From the NCBI GenBank assembly GCA_963966185.1, contig CAWZYM010000398.1:248001-312000 (forward strand): 64,000 nt of DNA. The letters run 5' to 3'. Both the position numbers and the translations under genes were made by a program. This DNA is from Rhabditoides inermis. Lineage: Eukaryota; Nematoda; Chromadorea; Rhabditida; Rhabditidae. A model generated the notes under the pieces. It saw only the letters and a program-made list of their open reading frames with translations, was not told where the DNA came from and made no database searches. Shown here piece by piece: positions 18,417 to 31,572 of this stretch (position 1 is the stretch's first letter; each line of letters opens with the position of its first letter).

Positions 18417-19900
18417 GCTCACCCCGACACGCAAAACATCAACAGCAATCACTCATCAACACGTGTCGCCGCTACAAGTTGATCTGGCGCGAGGTATGGG
18501 TCGAGGGGCGAGAGAGGCTTAGCCCGCGGGACAGCGCCCGACTTACGGACTGGCGCCGAGTGAGCGAGTGGTGAGAGGGGGAGAGGTGAGAGGGGATTTG
18601 CAATGCGCACCAACACAAAACCAACTCTCACTATCGCCAGCCGGCATCAACAAGCTTTTCACGCCACACACATCACTCCACGCAGCCACAATCATAATGA
18701 CAGAGAGATGGAGGGAACGGCTGTGGGGCCACGCATAAAGGGCCGCCACAAATGCCATAAATTACCGTTTTGGGGTAGGCTATTGAGAGGGCAGGCAGCT
18801 GTTGGTAAGATAGAGACGAGTGCTTAGCGCACGCGAACCGTCGATCGAGAATCGACCATCGGGAATGGGAGGACACCTTCTCATGGATGTAAAAAGTGGA
18901 TGCAAATGCAACGATTCTATCTGAACTTAGAATGGGAGACTAACATCACCTGTTGCATTTCGCCATCAAAGGTAATTCCCTACATGAGACACATTGGGAT
19001 GTAGAGACGTGCTATTTACTAATCTACGCACGGCAACGTTTTCTTCATTTAGGAAGCTTAGTTGAAGGTTGTGTTATAGTTTACAGATTTCACAAACAAG
19101 ATGATTGTAAAATATATAGTAAGTTATGTATCAAACGAATCATAATTATATGTGAAATGTAAATTAGAATTCAATCAACGTTAAGTATTGTTCCAAAGAA
19201 TGTTTTTGAAATAAAACAGTGTGAATATAAAATATATAGATGAATAAATATAGTTTAGTAGATTAAATCAGTTGCCATAATGCAACAATATCGATGTGGG
19301 TAGTGTAGCATTGTGGTATTGATGACCGCATCCAGCCGTCTATGTCAAATAGCTGACCCGACCGGACACACAAACGCGACGCAGATACGCCGCGTCGCGT
19401 CTACTCCACGTTCTGCGTGGGACCGATGCAGGGAAACGCGGGCAGAACAAACGTTTCGCACACTACGATTTCTAACAAAATTATATATATAATTACCACT
19501 AGAAAACATGTGCCAGAATAATTTTGAAAAAATGTGATGTTTGTATTTTAATGATGTGACAGATTTAATGATTATATTTCAACTTTATACCGTGTAGAAT
19601 TATTTTTTTAAAGTTAAGTTGTTTTATTTGAAAAGAACATCGAGTTCGGAAATTAAAAGCAAACCGAAACAATTTTATTATAACATCACGTATTGAAATA
19701 GGTTTCCTTGAGATCTTACTGTTATTACTGTGTAAAAAAAACTATATTCAAAATATTTATGACACCCACCTTGCGCATGATCTGTCATGAAAAGATCCAC
19801 TGAAAACTGATGAGTAGAAATATTTTTGACAGATTATAGACAGACAAAAATGAAACAGATATCCTGCTGTCTTTTAGGAATATCAGCATGAAAAACCTTG
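17933..19900. other. Non-coding 5' flank of syd-2
   Basis: No gene seen on either strand. It contains a long (GA)n tract, purine-rich stretches around 18220-18600, and AT-rich DNA from 18900 onward. It may hold syd-2 promoter or untranslated exons; nothing specific can be defended. Confidence 0.5.
18361..18416. repeat. (GA)n microsatellite
   Basis: About 28 uninterrupted GA units about 1.2 kb upstream of the syd-2 start codon. Confidence 0.95.
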
Positions 19901-20764
19901 ATTATAGCTCCGCTGCGCTACGCCATAACGCTAATTTTAAGTCTGTAACCGTAAACGCAAAAGTAGGGGGAAGGACGTGCTTTATTAGGGTAGTGAAACG
20001 CAATGTATGTGGGGTTTAGCACCGTCGACTGTCGACGGATCGGGCGACGGGGTCGCCTCATCTCTTGCTTGGTCTCGTGTCACGAAATGACGGGACTGGC
20101 TGGCGGGGCCAAAGCGTGGAAGATGAAAGGCAGCGGCTAAAAGCGATTAAAAAACCTACCTGGGCTGAAAGTGCTGACATGAGGATAAGACTGAAACATG
20201 ATATAAAGGATATTACCGTATACCAGTAGAGGGAGCGGAGAACGCAGCGCGGAATGAAGGTTACCACACTATCTAGTTTCGATACCGCACGTACGCAACG
20301 CTCACTGCACTCGCGTGCCGCCGCCGAGCCCTTGTGCGCGCGGTACGGTAGGGTACTGCATCTAGTGGCACTTGGTAAAGACGTGCGCCGAGTCTCAGGA
20401 TTGTATTGTCTGCGGCGCTGATCTCGATACACGTAGAAATAATTACGATAACTGGTATGCAGCACCGGCTGCACGGCATGCGTCGGGACCGTGTACGGCG
20501 TGGGTGCGAGACCACGCGCAGTGAGCATGAAGGCGGTCTTTGATCCGTCGTGTGTTCGTGTGAGAACGATCCACCGGGTGGGAGGGCGGAAGGTGGCCTA
20601 TCCTTGTTGCTGTGCGGGAGGGAGGGTGGAACAGCAACGCCTAGAATGGAGACTCGCCGCGCGGCCGGCCCAGCCGAGGCTAAGCCCCGCCCCCTGACCA
20701 CACTTACTCGCAGACAGTGCACACTATCCGCGCATTGCGTTTCCGACAGCCTCAAAACACGCAT
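19901..20764 (+). mobile_element. Short copy (0.86 kb) of an unclassified element with distinct left and right ends
   Basis: Begins with an 81-bp left end (19901-19981, ATTATAGCTCCGCTGCGCTA...) and finishes with a 135-bp right end (20630-20764, ...CTCAAAACACGCAT). The same two ends bound the adjacent larger copy. The ends are not inverted repeats of each other. No long open frame. Orientation is arbitrary. Confidence 0.7.
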
Positions 20765-23589
20765 TATAGCTCCGCTGCGCTACGCCATAACGCTAATTTT
20801 AAGTCTGTAACCGTAAACGCAAAAGTAGGGGGAAGGACGTGCTAGAACAGAAAAACAGACGCGAGAGGTATTCAAAATATTGGGAGAATCGCGCTCGCGT
20901 GTATCACTGACGTATCCGGTCGGCCTGAAAACTGTGCGCACAATCAAACACATTTGTATTCTCCTTCTTCGACCCTCTCCTCGTTGTGTTACACGTAGCA
21001 TCCGCACGTGGTCCTATGTCACATGCCCAATGGTGCTGCTATCCAAACCAACGACTAGCAAGCAACTGGCAATAGTAAAATTCAAACAACGTTATGCTCG
21101 CGCCGCACCCAGACATGCTGGTTGTACTAGCTGGGTGAACGAGGGGATCGCGCAACTACAAGCCTTTTCCCTTTGAAATGCCGTGGTGGGCAGGACATCA
21201 GCAACGTTGCACGAGACCAAACAACTATAATATGGTGCGTGGAGAAAACGCGAGAAGTATACGTATCATTGTCATACTATCCTGTTGACAGCGGCTCCGT
21301 GCCCAGCTGCTTAAACCTTCCTGCAAGTAATGGTATGCATGACGCCGAACTAGTGGCGCAGGCCGCAGCGGACTACGGGGTACGTCGCTGGCGAAGGGTG
21401 TGCAGGGAGAGAATGCTCTCAAAAAGTGACATCAGCGCCGGCTCATTATGTGCTTTACCGGTTCCCGTATTATATATATCGCTCAATATACATGCGCGCG
21501 TCGAGGCTCCTGGAATCGCGCTTCTCATACCATACACCTCATATTAGAAGCTCGACGTTGTAGGAGTAATCCATGGGCTAGCTAAGCGAAGGTAATCCGT
21601 CGAAGGGACAAAGATGCGGTTGCACTGACAACAGGCGGCAACGCTCTCGGGCGGTATCGTACAATCTCAAGGCAAACAGGGTCCATAACACCTGATCCTC
21701 TAAACGTGGGTCGAAAGGGGAATGGGAGCCGATATGATAGCTGACACGGATATTCTTATCACATTCTCGAACGCACCGTTAAAACAATAACGTCGCGTTA
21801 AAAGTAGTATGGGACGAGTGAACAAAAGTAGTGGAGATACGAAATCGAATGCGGTCGGCCGCCGCCGCTCACATCTGCATAACATAAGCTGCTCGAAATA
21901 TCAAAATATGTAGAAACTCATATAAAGCGGCACCGTCATTATCAGAGAGGGAATACGCATCTGTGCATCCGTGGCAATCCAATGACTACGCGAAGGTACC
22001 ACGCTAGCTTGCAGCTAGGTGAAGTGAAGATGCAGACGCAAAGAGGAAGGTGAGACGAATGATGCGATGAGGCGTTGGGCTTGGGTCCGTGGAGAAGAAC
22101 AGCCAGGCTAGGTGACGAATACTAGAAAGCCGGGCAGGGTGAGATAATATCGTAGAAATGATGCTTGTGTCCACTAGAGAAACAGTGCTTGGGTCCGCAG
22201 CGTCGGCGAAATCCGGTGCAGATGAGAAAGGAGCACGAACCTACGAACCGAAGCAACGTGTATATAACTGCACGCTATAAACTTCTGTATCGACTACATA
22301 CGATCTCTTCAGACTAGGTCCGACTCGCCAAATCCGTCGCTCTAACCGAAACAGTTGAATCGGACAGCGCACATTCACAGAATCCAACAGGAGCTTAGGT
22401 GCTTATGACCAACCAACCACGTGCCTCTGTGCTAAACTATTTTCGCCTCCCACTCCGCGATTCATCTCATACACAACACACTGCGAATCCCACACTACTT
22501 CGCGTTTCCTGGCAACTGCATACGACGGTCCATCGATTTCTCACCACTCGTGGCTGATGGGATCTTACAATCGCATTTCACGTGTTCTCTGATCCATAAA
22601 ACCGGCGAGACGTCGACACACGCGAAGCTTTCTGGATACTGGTCCACGCGTCTCTTCGTTTGCCAAAGTCCGCCGATCTCGCATACGGCTCGCACACTGA
22701 TCCCCTCCCTCTACAAACGGAGCACCTCGGGTCTCGCAGCCATCTCTCATACAATCTCGGATCGCTGAATCCGGCGGGACACTGATCCCTTCCCTTCACA
22801 CACAGAGCACCTCGGGTCTCGCAGCCATCTCTCATACAATCTCGGATCGCTAAATCCGGCGGGACACTGATCCCTTCCCTTCACACACAGAGCACCTCGG
22901 GTCTCGCAGCCATCTCTCATACAACCTCGGATCACTGAATCCGGCGGGACACTGATCCCTTCACACATCGCTCATCGGCCGCCCGGAGCACGGCGCCAAC
23001 GCACACACGAAGCACATCTCCGAAGCTCGAAAATCCTGGTGCTTGCGATAGGCTCTCGCACGGACGATACGATCGCCAAGGTAAATTGCGAGTCGCGAAG
23101 ACATGGCAAAACAACGCCTATTCTATAACAGTTGTCAACGAAGCGATATATAAAAGTGAAGCCAACGCTGGGGGATCGAAGGAAACGAAAACTGAAGGGT
23201 GTGAAAGTGCGAAATAGTCAATGTATTACTGGAATAATACTGAAGAGGCAGAAACTAACAGGTCAACCCTGGCGGAGAACTAATGATGCTAGCGAAGCAG
23301 ATAACAAAACATTCCGAAATTACGAAACGGGCTATATACCGACGAAACTATGGAGAAAACTGAATATAAGCTGCGCGCAAATTGTACAAAGCACCCCAAC
23401 ATACTTGAAACAACAAACATAGAAGAAAATCCGAAACATTACTACCCAAAACGTAACAGCAACGCCTAGAATGGAGACTCGCCGCGCGGCCGGCCCAGCC
23501 GAGGCTAAGCCCCGCCCCCTGACCACACTTACTCGCAGACAGTGCACACTATCCGCGCATTGCGTTTCCGACAGCCTCAAAACACGCAT
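20763..23589 (+). mobile_element. Long copy (2.8 kb) of the same unclassified element, abutting the short copy
   Basis: The left end (20763-20843) is identical over 81 bp to 19901-19981, and the right end (23455-23589) is identical over 135 bp to 20630-20764. The two copies are head to tail, with the right end of one running directly into the left end of the next (ACACGCATTATAGCTCC at 20757-20773). The interior has no convincing gene and includes an 85-bp satellite. Distinct non-inverted ends plus tandem insertion resemble Helitron behaviour, but I cannot identify the expected TC/CTRR ends, so the class is open. Confidence 0.65.
22656..22973. repeat. 85-bp tandem satellite inside the long element
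   Basis: The unit starting CATCTCTCATACAATCTCGG occurs at 22741, 22826 and 22911, exactly 85 bp apart and nearly identical. A diverged unit precedes it (from about 22656) and the last is cut short around 22973. Tandem identity is far higher than in the surrounding DNA. Confidence 0.9.
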
Positions 23590-24460
23590 AAATTTTTTTT
23601 TACAAATCAAGATAATACAACTCAAAAACATTTATAAATAAAAAAATAAAAGCTATTAAATTGTTTGTATTCCGTAAAAGAATTTGTTAATATATATTTT
23701 TGTTTTAAAGCAGATAAAAACAAAACAAAATATCAAGAGAACTTAAACTCCTTGTTCCACCAACACATAACTAAGAATTTGATATAAAACTCTTTATTAT
23801 AATGTGGGGTGAGGTACGCCAACTGAGAATGGGGGAGGACGATCGACACACACACCAATCATCGTAGAATCGATTATCGACCAACATAGTACATATACAA
23901 CCACTCAAATAGAATATCGAAGAAGAGAAAGATAACAGAACATAAATAAGACAATAAATACAATATTAATCTCTCTACCAATTACGTCAACATCTCCTCA
24001 CATTCTAGACTAGCGTCACTGGGAATCGATATTCTATCGCGAAAGAGACGGAATCTACACAGTGATCGATTGCATCAATCGATACCGCTCCGATGCCCAA
24101 AAAAAATTGAGTCGGCGGAATTCTCGTCTCATCAATGGGAAACAAAATGGTGGTGTGGAAAGATGCACTGGCCGAGAGCAACACATAGTGAAATCTCTCA
24201 ATGACAACATACGAAAGAGATGATAGGGTCAGCAAAAGTATATGGGAGTCAGGGATCGAAGGGGGGAGGGATGCGAGCTGCGCGCTGCGGTGTATGTATA
24301 TACGTGTATAGGAATGATACCGGTCGACGAATGACAAAATTATACCTTGCTGTGGCCGAGGCGCAGGCCGGCAGCCTCACCTATTGCTAAAGGCGTGTCT
24401 ACTGCGGGAGGCAGAAGGGAGAGGATGGATGGATGGACGGGTTGACAGCTAGGGCTAGTC
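23590..24460. other. AT-rich spacer and nuclear receptor 3' flank
   Basis: No gene seen. AT-rich, with A/T homopolymer runs near 23590-23780. The part next to 24461 is probably the 3' UTR of the minus-strand nuclear receptor. Confidence 0.5.
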
Positions 24461-27400
24461 TCATGAGGGCTTCATGCACAGCTCGCGGACAAACGGATCC
24501 ACGTCCCAGTTCTTGAACAGCTCCATCACCTGCATGTTCTCCTCGTTCTGCGCAATGATGTTCTGAAATTAAATATACATTAGACATACTACATACATTA
24601 GACGTCTGCCCTATGGATAACTAATAAAAAGAGATGTCAACATCCTCATAATCCATAGCACTGCACTACAAAGTGCAGGCGAAAGTAGCTTAAAAACTTT
24701 TGACATGTTCATATCTCGTGTATGCTACTCCCCAGGTTTCATTTCCGTCTTTGTTTACATTCGCAAAACAAACTCAACATATTTCCCACACAACGTTAAT
24801 CATTCCGTCGGTGAATACTCACCTGTATACTGGCAGTCATCATGAGCAGACTACCGTATTTCTGGACGCCTGTTGCGAGACCAATCTAAACACATTCGTC
24901 CAAGATTGTCGCAGAAAACATATGCTTGCAAGTTGCAAGAGAGGGAAAAAGATCCAACCTTGCTTGTGATGAGGGTGAAGAGCGCCGAGAGGTACTTATT
25001 CCTTTCTTCGTAAATCTCCGGCTTGGCCTGTGTCGACAGATCCAACGCGTCTGAAACGATCAACCAGTAACTAATGAACATTCCCCCACCCTCTCATAAA
25101 CCCTGCTTATGTTTCATATTCTTGGCTTGTAATCAGGTAATCACATCGGCTGAGTGTGCGTAATGTAGTGTTTAGTCAATACAAAACTGTGCATAGACGT
25201 CCCTCGCCGTAAGCGATATAATATATATTCATCCGATTCGATTTGTCAGAATACGAAAAGGGCGCACTTGCACTCGCATACTCGCAACCTCACGGCTAGT
25301 GAAAGACGGGGTATTTGATGAGAGGAAAAACTGAATGCGGACTTTGATTAGATGGATAGCGTATTCAACGAGAGAGTGGGAGAATGAGAGTAGGGAAGAG
25401 TGAGGGAGAGATGGCCAAATCCATGTCCCTGTCCTCTCTAGCTACTGCGTTTGTCTTGGCACAAAAACGCGCCAAGACATTGCCGACTTTCCTTGTTCTT
25501 GTTCGATTCCCTTCTTTAACTTCTCTTCATATACTTTCTCACTTTCCACACGCGGAATACTTTATAGAGTTTTGTTATATCAAGCGTAGTCTAATGTGAT
25601 CAGAAAGGGTCTGTATGGATGAACCGCAGAAAACACACATGGTGTCTTGTAATGCAGGCGAAAAAATTGAGGTATAGCTAAAGAATCGAAGCACACTACA
25701 CAACAAAACAACACCACATACACACTTAAACTGTATATGTAGCCTACTCTGCACTATGTGTCCCCCATCACCTCCCGCTAAAAGCCACATCTCTATCGTC
25801 TCTCGAATGCATGAGAATAGCATAATGAGTGTTTGTCGCTCGCTTCCCCCAGTGAGTTCCACTCTCTTGTTTCCTCTATATTCTTCATTATTAGGATTAT
25901 CAAGAATCGAGACAAAACGTCTATCATTGCATAATCATATATGCATCAAATAACTTTTGGCACGGGGCTTCGACTAGTGGGAATCAGACTATCAAACAGA
26001 TGTTCACAGTACATACAATATGTGCCGGAAAGAAACAGTGTGTTCGGCTACAGAAGCGGCGGAGTGACCAGGGCATGTGGTTGTCTCACGTTCTCTGTTC
26101 CCCCAGTCCCGAGGACTGCTGTTCCCAGAGCAATGTCTGTGATGTGTGATGTGAGAGACAAGCAGCTTCACTACTGCCCCCAATCTCCTGTACTCTACCA
26201 CACAAAACGTCTAGTCATTTTCACAGCCACTAGCTATTCTCTGTTTTATATACCCACATCCCACACACTCGCTCTCATTCCATGTCCCCCTATCCTCCTC
26301 TGTTTCATTCATAACGGGGCGTACTCTAGTACTCTAGACGAGCACAAATCAGCACCCTGTGAAAGAAATGGAGGGAGGGATGAGGAGGGATGATAACAAC
26401 ACAGCTACTAGCACGTCTCAGTGGAATTCCGTGTATGTCTTCTCGTACCCTCCTTTTTACTCACAATCAGATTCCACCCCTCTCTCCACTACAGCGGGCG
26501 GGGCCGAGTCACGTCACACCATCATATTAGTAGAGTGCATAGCTACCCCGCCGCTCAAAACACGGCATGTGCGTAGATACAGCACAACAGCACCCTTTCC
26601 ACACGCCTCAGCCTCATTCTATTTCCAACCAGACAGGCAAGCAGTTAAACCAGGACAACATACGCATAATACGTGGCTAATGATGCATATTCATGTCCAC
26701 TTATAGGGCAGTCGGAGCGGATGCGGAACAAGAACATACACGCACTTTCTTGGAATCATGGAATCATCACATCCGTGTATAGTTTAAGCATTACATATGC
26801 AACGAGTCATCTGGAAGGTGACTCACCGGGATTGAAGAAGACAGCGGCTTTGAAGGCTGCAAATTCCGAAACGGATATCTGGAGCTTGCGGAAAGGGATC
26901 ATGATCTCATCCATCTGTCGGGGATAGATCGACCGGCAGCCAGAGAGTTGCACCTGAACAAATGACGGCATTATATGCTTGAAACGACAGCGTGTCATTC
27001 ACGCTGAACATTGGCATCATTTCCTCCTTTCTCCAATTTGCCCCCTCGTACTTCGTACACCCCACACCCAGTATCTTTCCCGGGGGATCCCCATGCTTCG
27101 CATACATCCCCTTCGCCAATGTTTTCGCATTCACATTCACACGCGACCACACTACTCTTCACAGACAACGAGGAGACACTTAATCAATACGATATTTACT
27201 CATCCCCCTACCCGCATTTACAGTCCCGTAAGCTGCGTTCGCTTGCACATCTCCATTCATTGACATTTTCAGACAATGGAGACGGCGGTTCAAGCCCGTC
27301 AGCGACTCGCTCACACACTGCCCTCCTCTCTCTCACTCTTTCTCACAAAACAGCAAGAGAGTGAGTGAGTGAGAGGGCGCGCCGTCGCCGCTGCCGCGAG

Positions 27401-30400
27401 ACAGGTAGCAAGCGCGCCACAACAACACAAAACACACTCGCCACCATAATACAACACAAAAAGTGCATTCGTTTCGCTCTGCCGTCGCTCGGAGGAAAGT
27501 GTATTTTTCCACGTAGCACGTAGTGAGAGAGAAAGGGAGGGAGGGAGGGAGAGAGAAGAGAGAGAAAGAGAGAAAAAGAACACAGACGGAGGATGAAGTA
27601 TGAATGAAAATACGACTCGCGGAAAATTGTCTACAGTAGCCACAGAGAAGCAACAAGCGTTGTCTGCCTAGCTAGACTAGCACCCGACAAACATCTTCTT
27701 CCCTTTTCCTTCTCATTAACACGAACACGATGTTTGTGCAAACCTGAGTAAGCGATTTGTATAGAAATGAGCGCCGAGGCTTGAAAAAAGGATGCAATCT
27801 TCGATTCGAGTGCGCTCACAAATCGTGTCACCACATCACTCCGTCGCCCCTCGCATTCTAGTCTCACCTGATGTTGCGGTTGTCGCAGAATGTAGGCTCC
27901 GTTCTGGTAGACAATCTTGTCCGGTCCGTGGTCGGGCGAGTAGAAAACTCGATTCAACAAATTGAAGGCGAACGCGAAATTGCGGACGAGCGCAAACTGC
28001 AAAACACAGAATCGTGAGTATAAGCGCATTTGCATCGCACCATGGCGGGACCACACAACTTCAATAGCATAGAGGGGATAGAGGGACACACGCACCTGGT
28101 CATACTGGGAGAGGCGGTTGTAGGCGTCAAACGTCTTGCCCCACTCGATGCAGATGCGCATCTCGCGAATGTTCCACATGCGAATGTCGCTCATCGAAGC
28201 GGGGTAGAGCTCCTTGAACGAGGTGGCCGGCTGAAAGTAGATCCACTAACACCCAATACTATCGACCGGCCGCAGCCAACGGGAAAGGGTAGCGGCGGGC
28301 GCGGAACACTCGCCACACACATCGTGCTTCAGCTCGTTCGTCTCGTACAGCAGGCAGGGCGAGGTGAGTGCGTGCTGCACGCCGGCCACCTCGGGGAGCA
28401 CACACCGCCGCAGCTCCTGACACAGCGACTCGACGTGGGTGAGGTGCTCGATGAGCTCCTGCAAGCCCTCCTGTCCGGCACGCGTCCCCTCTCCCTCCCA
28501 CCACACTCACGTGCTCCTGCGCCCGCTGCGGTGTGCCGGCAATGTCGTCGTCGCTGCCGCTGCTCTTCGCCTTCTTCGTCGGCCCGATTCGGTCGCGGTC
28601 GTTTTGGATCGCTAAACAAACGACCGCCGTCACCGCGCTCTCCCAATAACGCAAACACACAGAGAAGACACAATGCACCAAAACCATATATGACGCATAT
28701 AGACTAGCTAATTGTATAAGAGTTCTGATGACTAGTGAGACTAGGACTAGTTGGACTAAGACTATAGAACTGGCTGATGACGGCATCAACCCACAGGAAT
28801 AATTAAGTTTGCCGTCTGCGCATAGTTGAGCAGTCTGGATCGCTGAAAAGGGGCAAGTGTCCCGATGAGCGCTCTCTCCACTCGAGGACAAACGAGTAGA
28901 AAACACGGGCTAGCTATAGCTCTAGCTACATGTATCTAAACAAGGCCACTGCGCCACTAGTCTCGAAAATGGAGGGCTATGCTAGGATAGAGAGAGAAGC
29001 GGCGAATCGCGATAAACGCAAGCGCACCTTTGGCATCCATTCCGACCGCGATGCATTTGTTGAAGCGGCAGTGACGACAGGCACATCGGATGTCTGAAAG
29101 TGACGCGATGAGTGAGATTCCGGTAGCTTCACAGTTCGACTTTCCACATTCTAACACCATTATTCGATAGAACCGCAAAAAGTCGTGTATTTTCACTCCG
29201 TCTTTTCAAGTTTCGAGCTCTCTGACAACACACGAATTGGCGTTCGCGTCTTTTCACTCACGATCAGACACACACACACACATCCCATATACGGCGTGAG
29301 AGAGGCAAGTACGCGACGGATGAAAAGTGACAACTTACTCTTGTTCACGTCGCACTTCCCGTTGTATTGACAGATGAACGTTTGCTCGGACACAATGGTT
29401 CGTCGGAAGAAGGTTTTGCTGCAAAGGACGACATTCCACGCTGGTCTATCATCCCTCGCTACCCCCCCCCTCACTTAATATCCCCGTGTTTCTTCAACAC
29501 TGCGCCAATAAGCAGAATGGACAAGCAATCTTTCATCCCCCTCTACTTCCAACTGCGTTACTTATATTGAAGAAGTCTATCAAATTATGGGGCTGATGCG
29601 AGAGGAGAAAAGGGATACTAATCGTGAGTCGCGTGAGGAAGAGAACGAGAGCGGCACAAAGCAGAGACTCGATAGAATCGCACCGCCGGCGGTAATTAGG
29701 GATCACAAACAACCTAGCAACAAGCTCCACCAACCGACACACATGCCAATTTGGCTAAAGAGAGAGACAGAGGAGCATCGCGGTAAAATAAGAAGAAATG
29801 CGCCGTCATCTCTAGTCATCATGGGCGTATTCGCGAGAGGCCATCGACCCACCATCCATTGCATGACGCCACTCCGTAGTGGTATCCGGTGGCGAGATCA
29901 GAACAGACGGCGCACAGCTCTCCCTCGGGCACTTTCCTCCCTGAATCACAAAGAAATTGAATACATTTGAACACACGAGGCGACCACAATTCGCAGGTTC
30001 ATTAGAGGATGCAATCTAATCACCCCCCCGTTTCCACACTCATTATACACAATGTTCTAATAGTTTCCAATTGCGTAACACAATCATATAACACAATCAT
30101 ATATGTCATGTTCAATGTTCGCCGATCTCAGCTGCCGTGTGAGATTCCGTGAATGAGAAAATGGTTTTTCATCGCTCTCTCCACTGCTCAACAGTTCCGC
30201 AAGTCGGTGCGGTTTCAATCTCCAATCTAATACTCTCAGCTTATATATCACAATCTAGAGCTTCAGTCTTAGTGAACGCGGGCGTTGCCGTCTATACTGG
30301 GTAGAGTGACGCGCGTAAACACGGGATGACAACTCACTCTGCGCCATGCGCTTGTAGACGGCGCAGTATTTTCCGTCCTGTCCGGGCGTCGTCTGTTGGG

Positions 30401-31572
30401 GAGGTGCGGGCTGTTGGGGTGGGGGGACGGTCGACGACTGCGCGCTCATCTCCCCCGGAATACCCATCGACTGCATACCCGGCAGCTGACCCAGCGAGCT
30501 GATCGCTGAAAACAACACACACTAGACGCAAGACACGGATCTGCACACCTCACAATTCTTTAATCAACCAAGATTCGCTTAGTCATGTTTGGGGATTAGG
30601 GGAGATGGAACAGATAAAGTTTCATGTGTTAGCCGTTGCTTGCGGGAGTCTTTTTTCGCAACTGCCTATGTCACTCACACTCAGTATCACTTCTTGTTTC
30701 TTTCTCGCTCGCGTCTTCGCGAGACACGTAATGAAGGAAATGGGCTCGTTAGTACAACCCTCACTCTCACCCTCGCATTCACTTCCCGCGGCAGAAGAGA
30801 GAAGAAGAGCGACAGGAAAGACATCGAGACACGCCAAATTGTGTGCATTTTATATAGGGATGTGACACAACGTGGCAGTCATGTGACACTCTGGCTCGCT
30901 CGCAACGCGGTGGTTCTCCCATATTTTCAGATCTCTGGCATTGCCCGCTCCCTCTTCTCCCAACTTATAGCTCCTTAACGCATTCATTCGCGCGTTCGGC
31001 GTTGACGACTGCGGTCCGTTTTTAAGCGACTTTTTGCGGTGCGAAACGGAGGGACAAGGTCTCTCTCACCCTCGGTTTGCAAGGGGCGAGAGGGCGCGTG
31101 CGCGGTGAGTCTCCGCAAATTCTAACGATTCTCAACTTTCCAGAACACTCTGGTGCGCTCTCTCCGATTGAGAGTGGTCTCTATGCACTCTCCATCCACC
31201 TCTCTCTCTCTCTCTCGCGCGCAATTCGCGTCGCTCCCAGCCAGCTGAGGCAGGCGAACTTTCATGCGTTTCCGCCGAGCAGAGAGCAACGAAACAGCGA
31301 GCAGAGAGATGGAGAGTTGGTCTTAGGCTGCGATTCGTGAGACGAACCCGCCATCGCAACGCGGCGCAAAATTTGGTGATGAGGTCGAACATCTCTAGCG
31401 AAAATCAATGTCTACGCCACTTCCTCTTTCACATCCAGTCGAATAGAAAAAAAAACGCCAGTTAACGGCGGAATGAGTGGCAGGAATAACAGCGAGGTAA
31501 CACACCATAGTTGGCGAGAGAGGAGTTGTAGTCATACTGGTTGGAGAGCAGCCCAAGCGAGAGCATCGACAT
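24461..31572 (-). CDS. HNF4-related nuclear hormone receptor
   Basis: A zinc-finger receptor of the HNF4-derived nematode expansion. Exon 1 (31506-31572) encodes MSMLSLGLLSNQYDYNSSLA. Exon 2 (30347-30505) is Pro/Gln-rich. The DNA-binding domain is assembled from 29853-29940, 29339-29418 and an exon near 29034-29094. It reads CAVCSDLATGYHYGVASCNG, then CKTFFRRTIVSEQTFICQY, then CACRHCRFNKC. The P-box is CNGCKT. The AIQNDRDRI extension matches the HNF4 'AVQNERDRI'. Ligand-domain exons follow near 28321-28478 (LQELIEHLTHVESLCQELRR), 28098-28222, 27867-28000, 26824-26953, 24960-25051 and 24840-24890, ending DVDPFVRELCMKPS. Phases agree at the DBD junctions. The donor near 28321 is my best choice among alternatives. 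Introns at 25.1-26.8 and 27.0-27.8 kb look empty. I do not know which C. elegans nhr it equals. Confidence 0.88.

Noticed and set aside
18119..18574. Long open frame through the GA tract
   Set aside because: Arg/Glu dipeptide runs are the translation of (GA)n; no splice or homology support.
20273..20764. 163-codon open frame on the minus strand
   Set aside because: It crosses the border of the repeated 135-bp right end, has no protein-like composition and is interrupted in the other copy; an accidental open frame in a GC-rich repeat.
22656..22973. Regularly spaced repeats suggesting a CRISPR array
   Set aside because: The repeats are contiguous 85-bp units with no unique spacers, in eukaryotic DNA. 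It is a satellite.
28259..28906. 215-codon open frame on the minus strand overlapping the nuclear receptor
   Set aside because: It is in the wrong frame for the ligand-domain helix LQELIEHLTHVESLCQELRR and reads through real splice sites.
24461..31572. Assignment of the nuclear receptor to a specific C. elegans nhr gene
   Set aside because: The HNF4-type expansion is large and I cannot separate its members from sequence memory alone.
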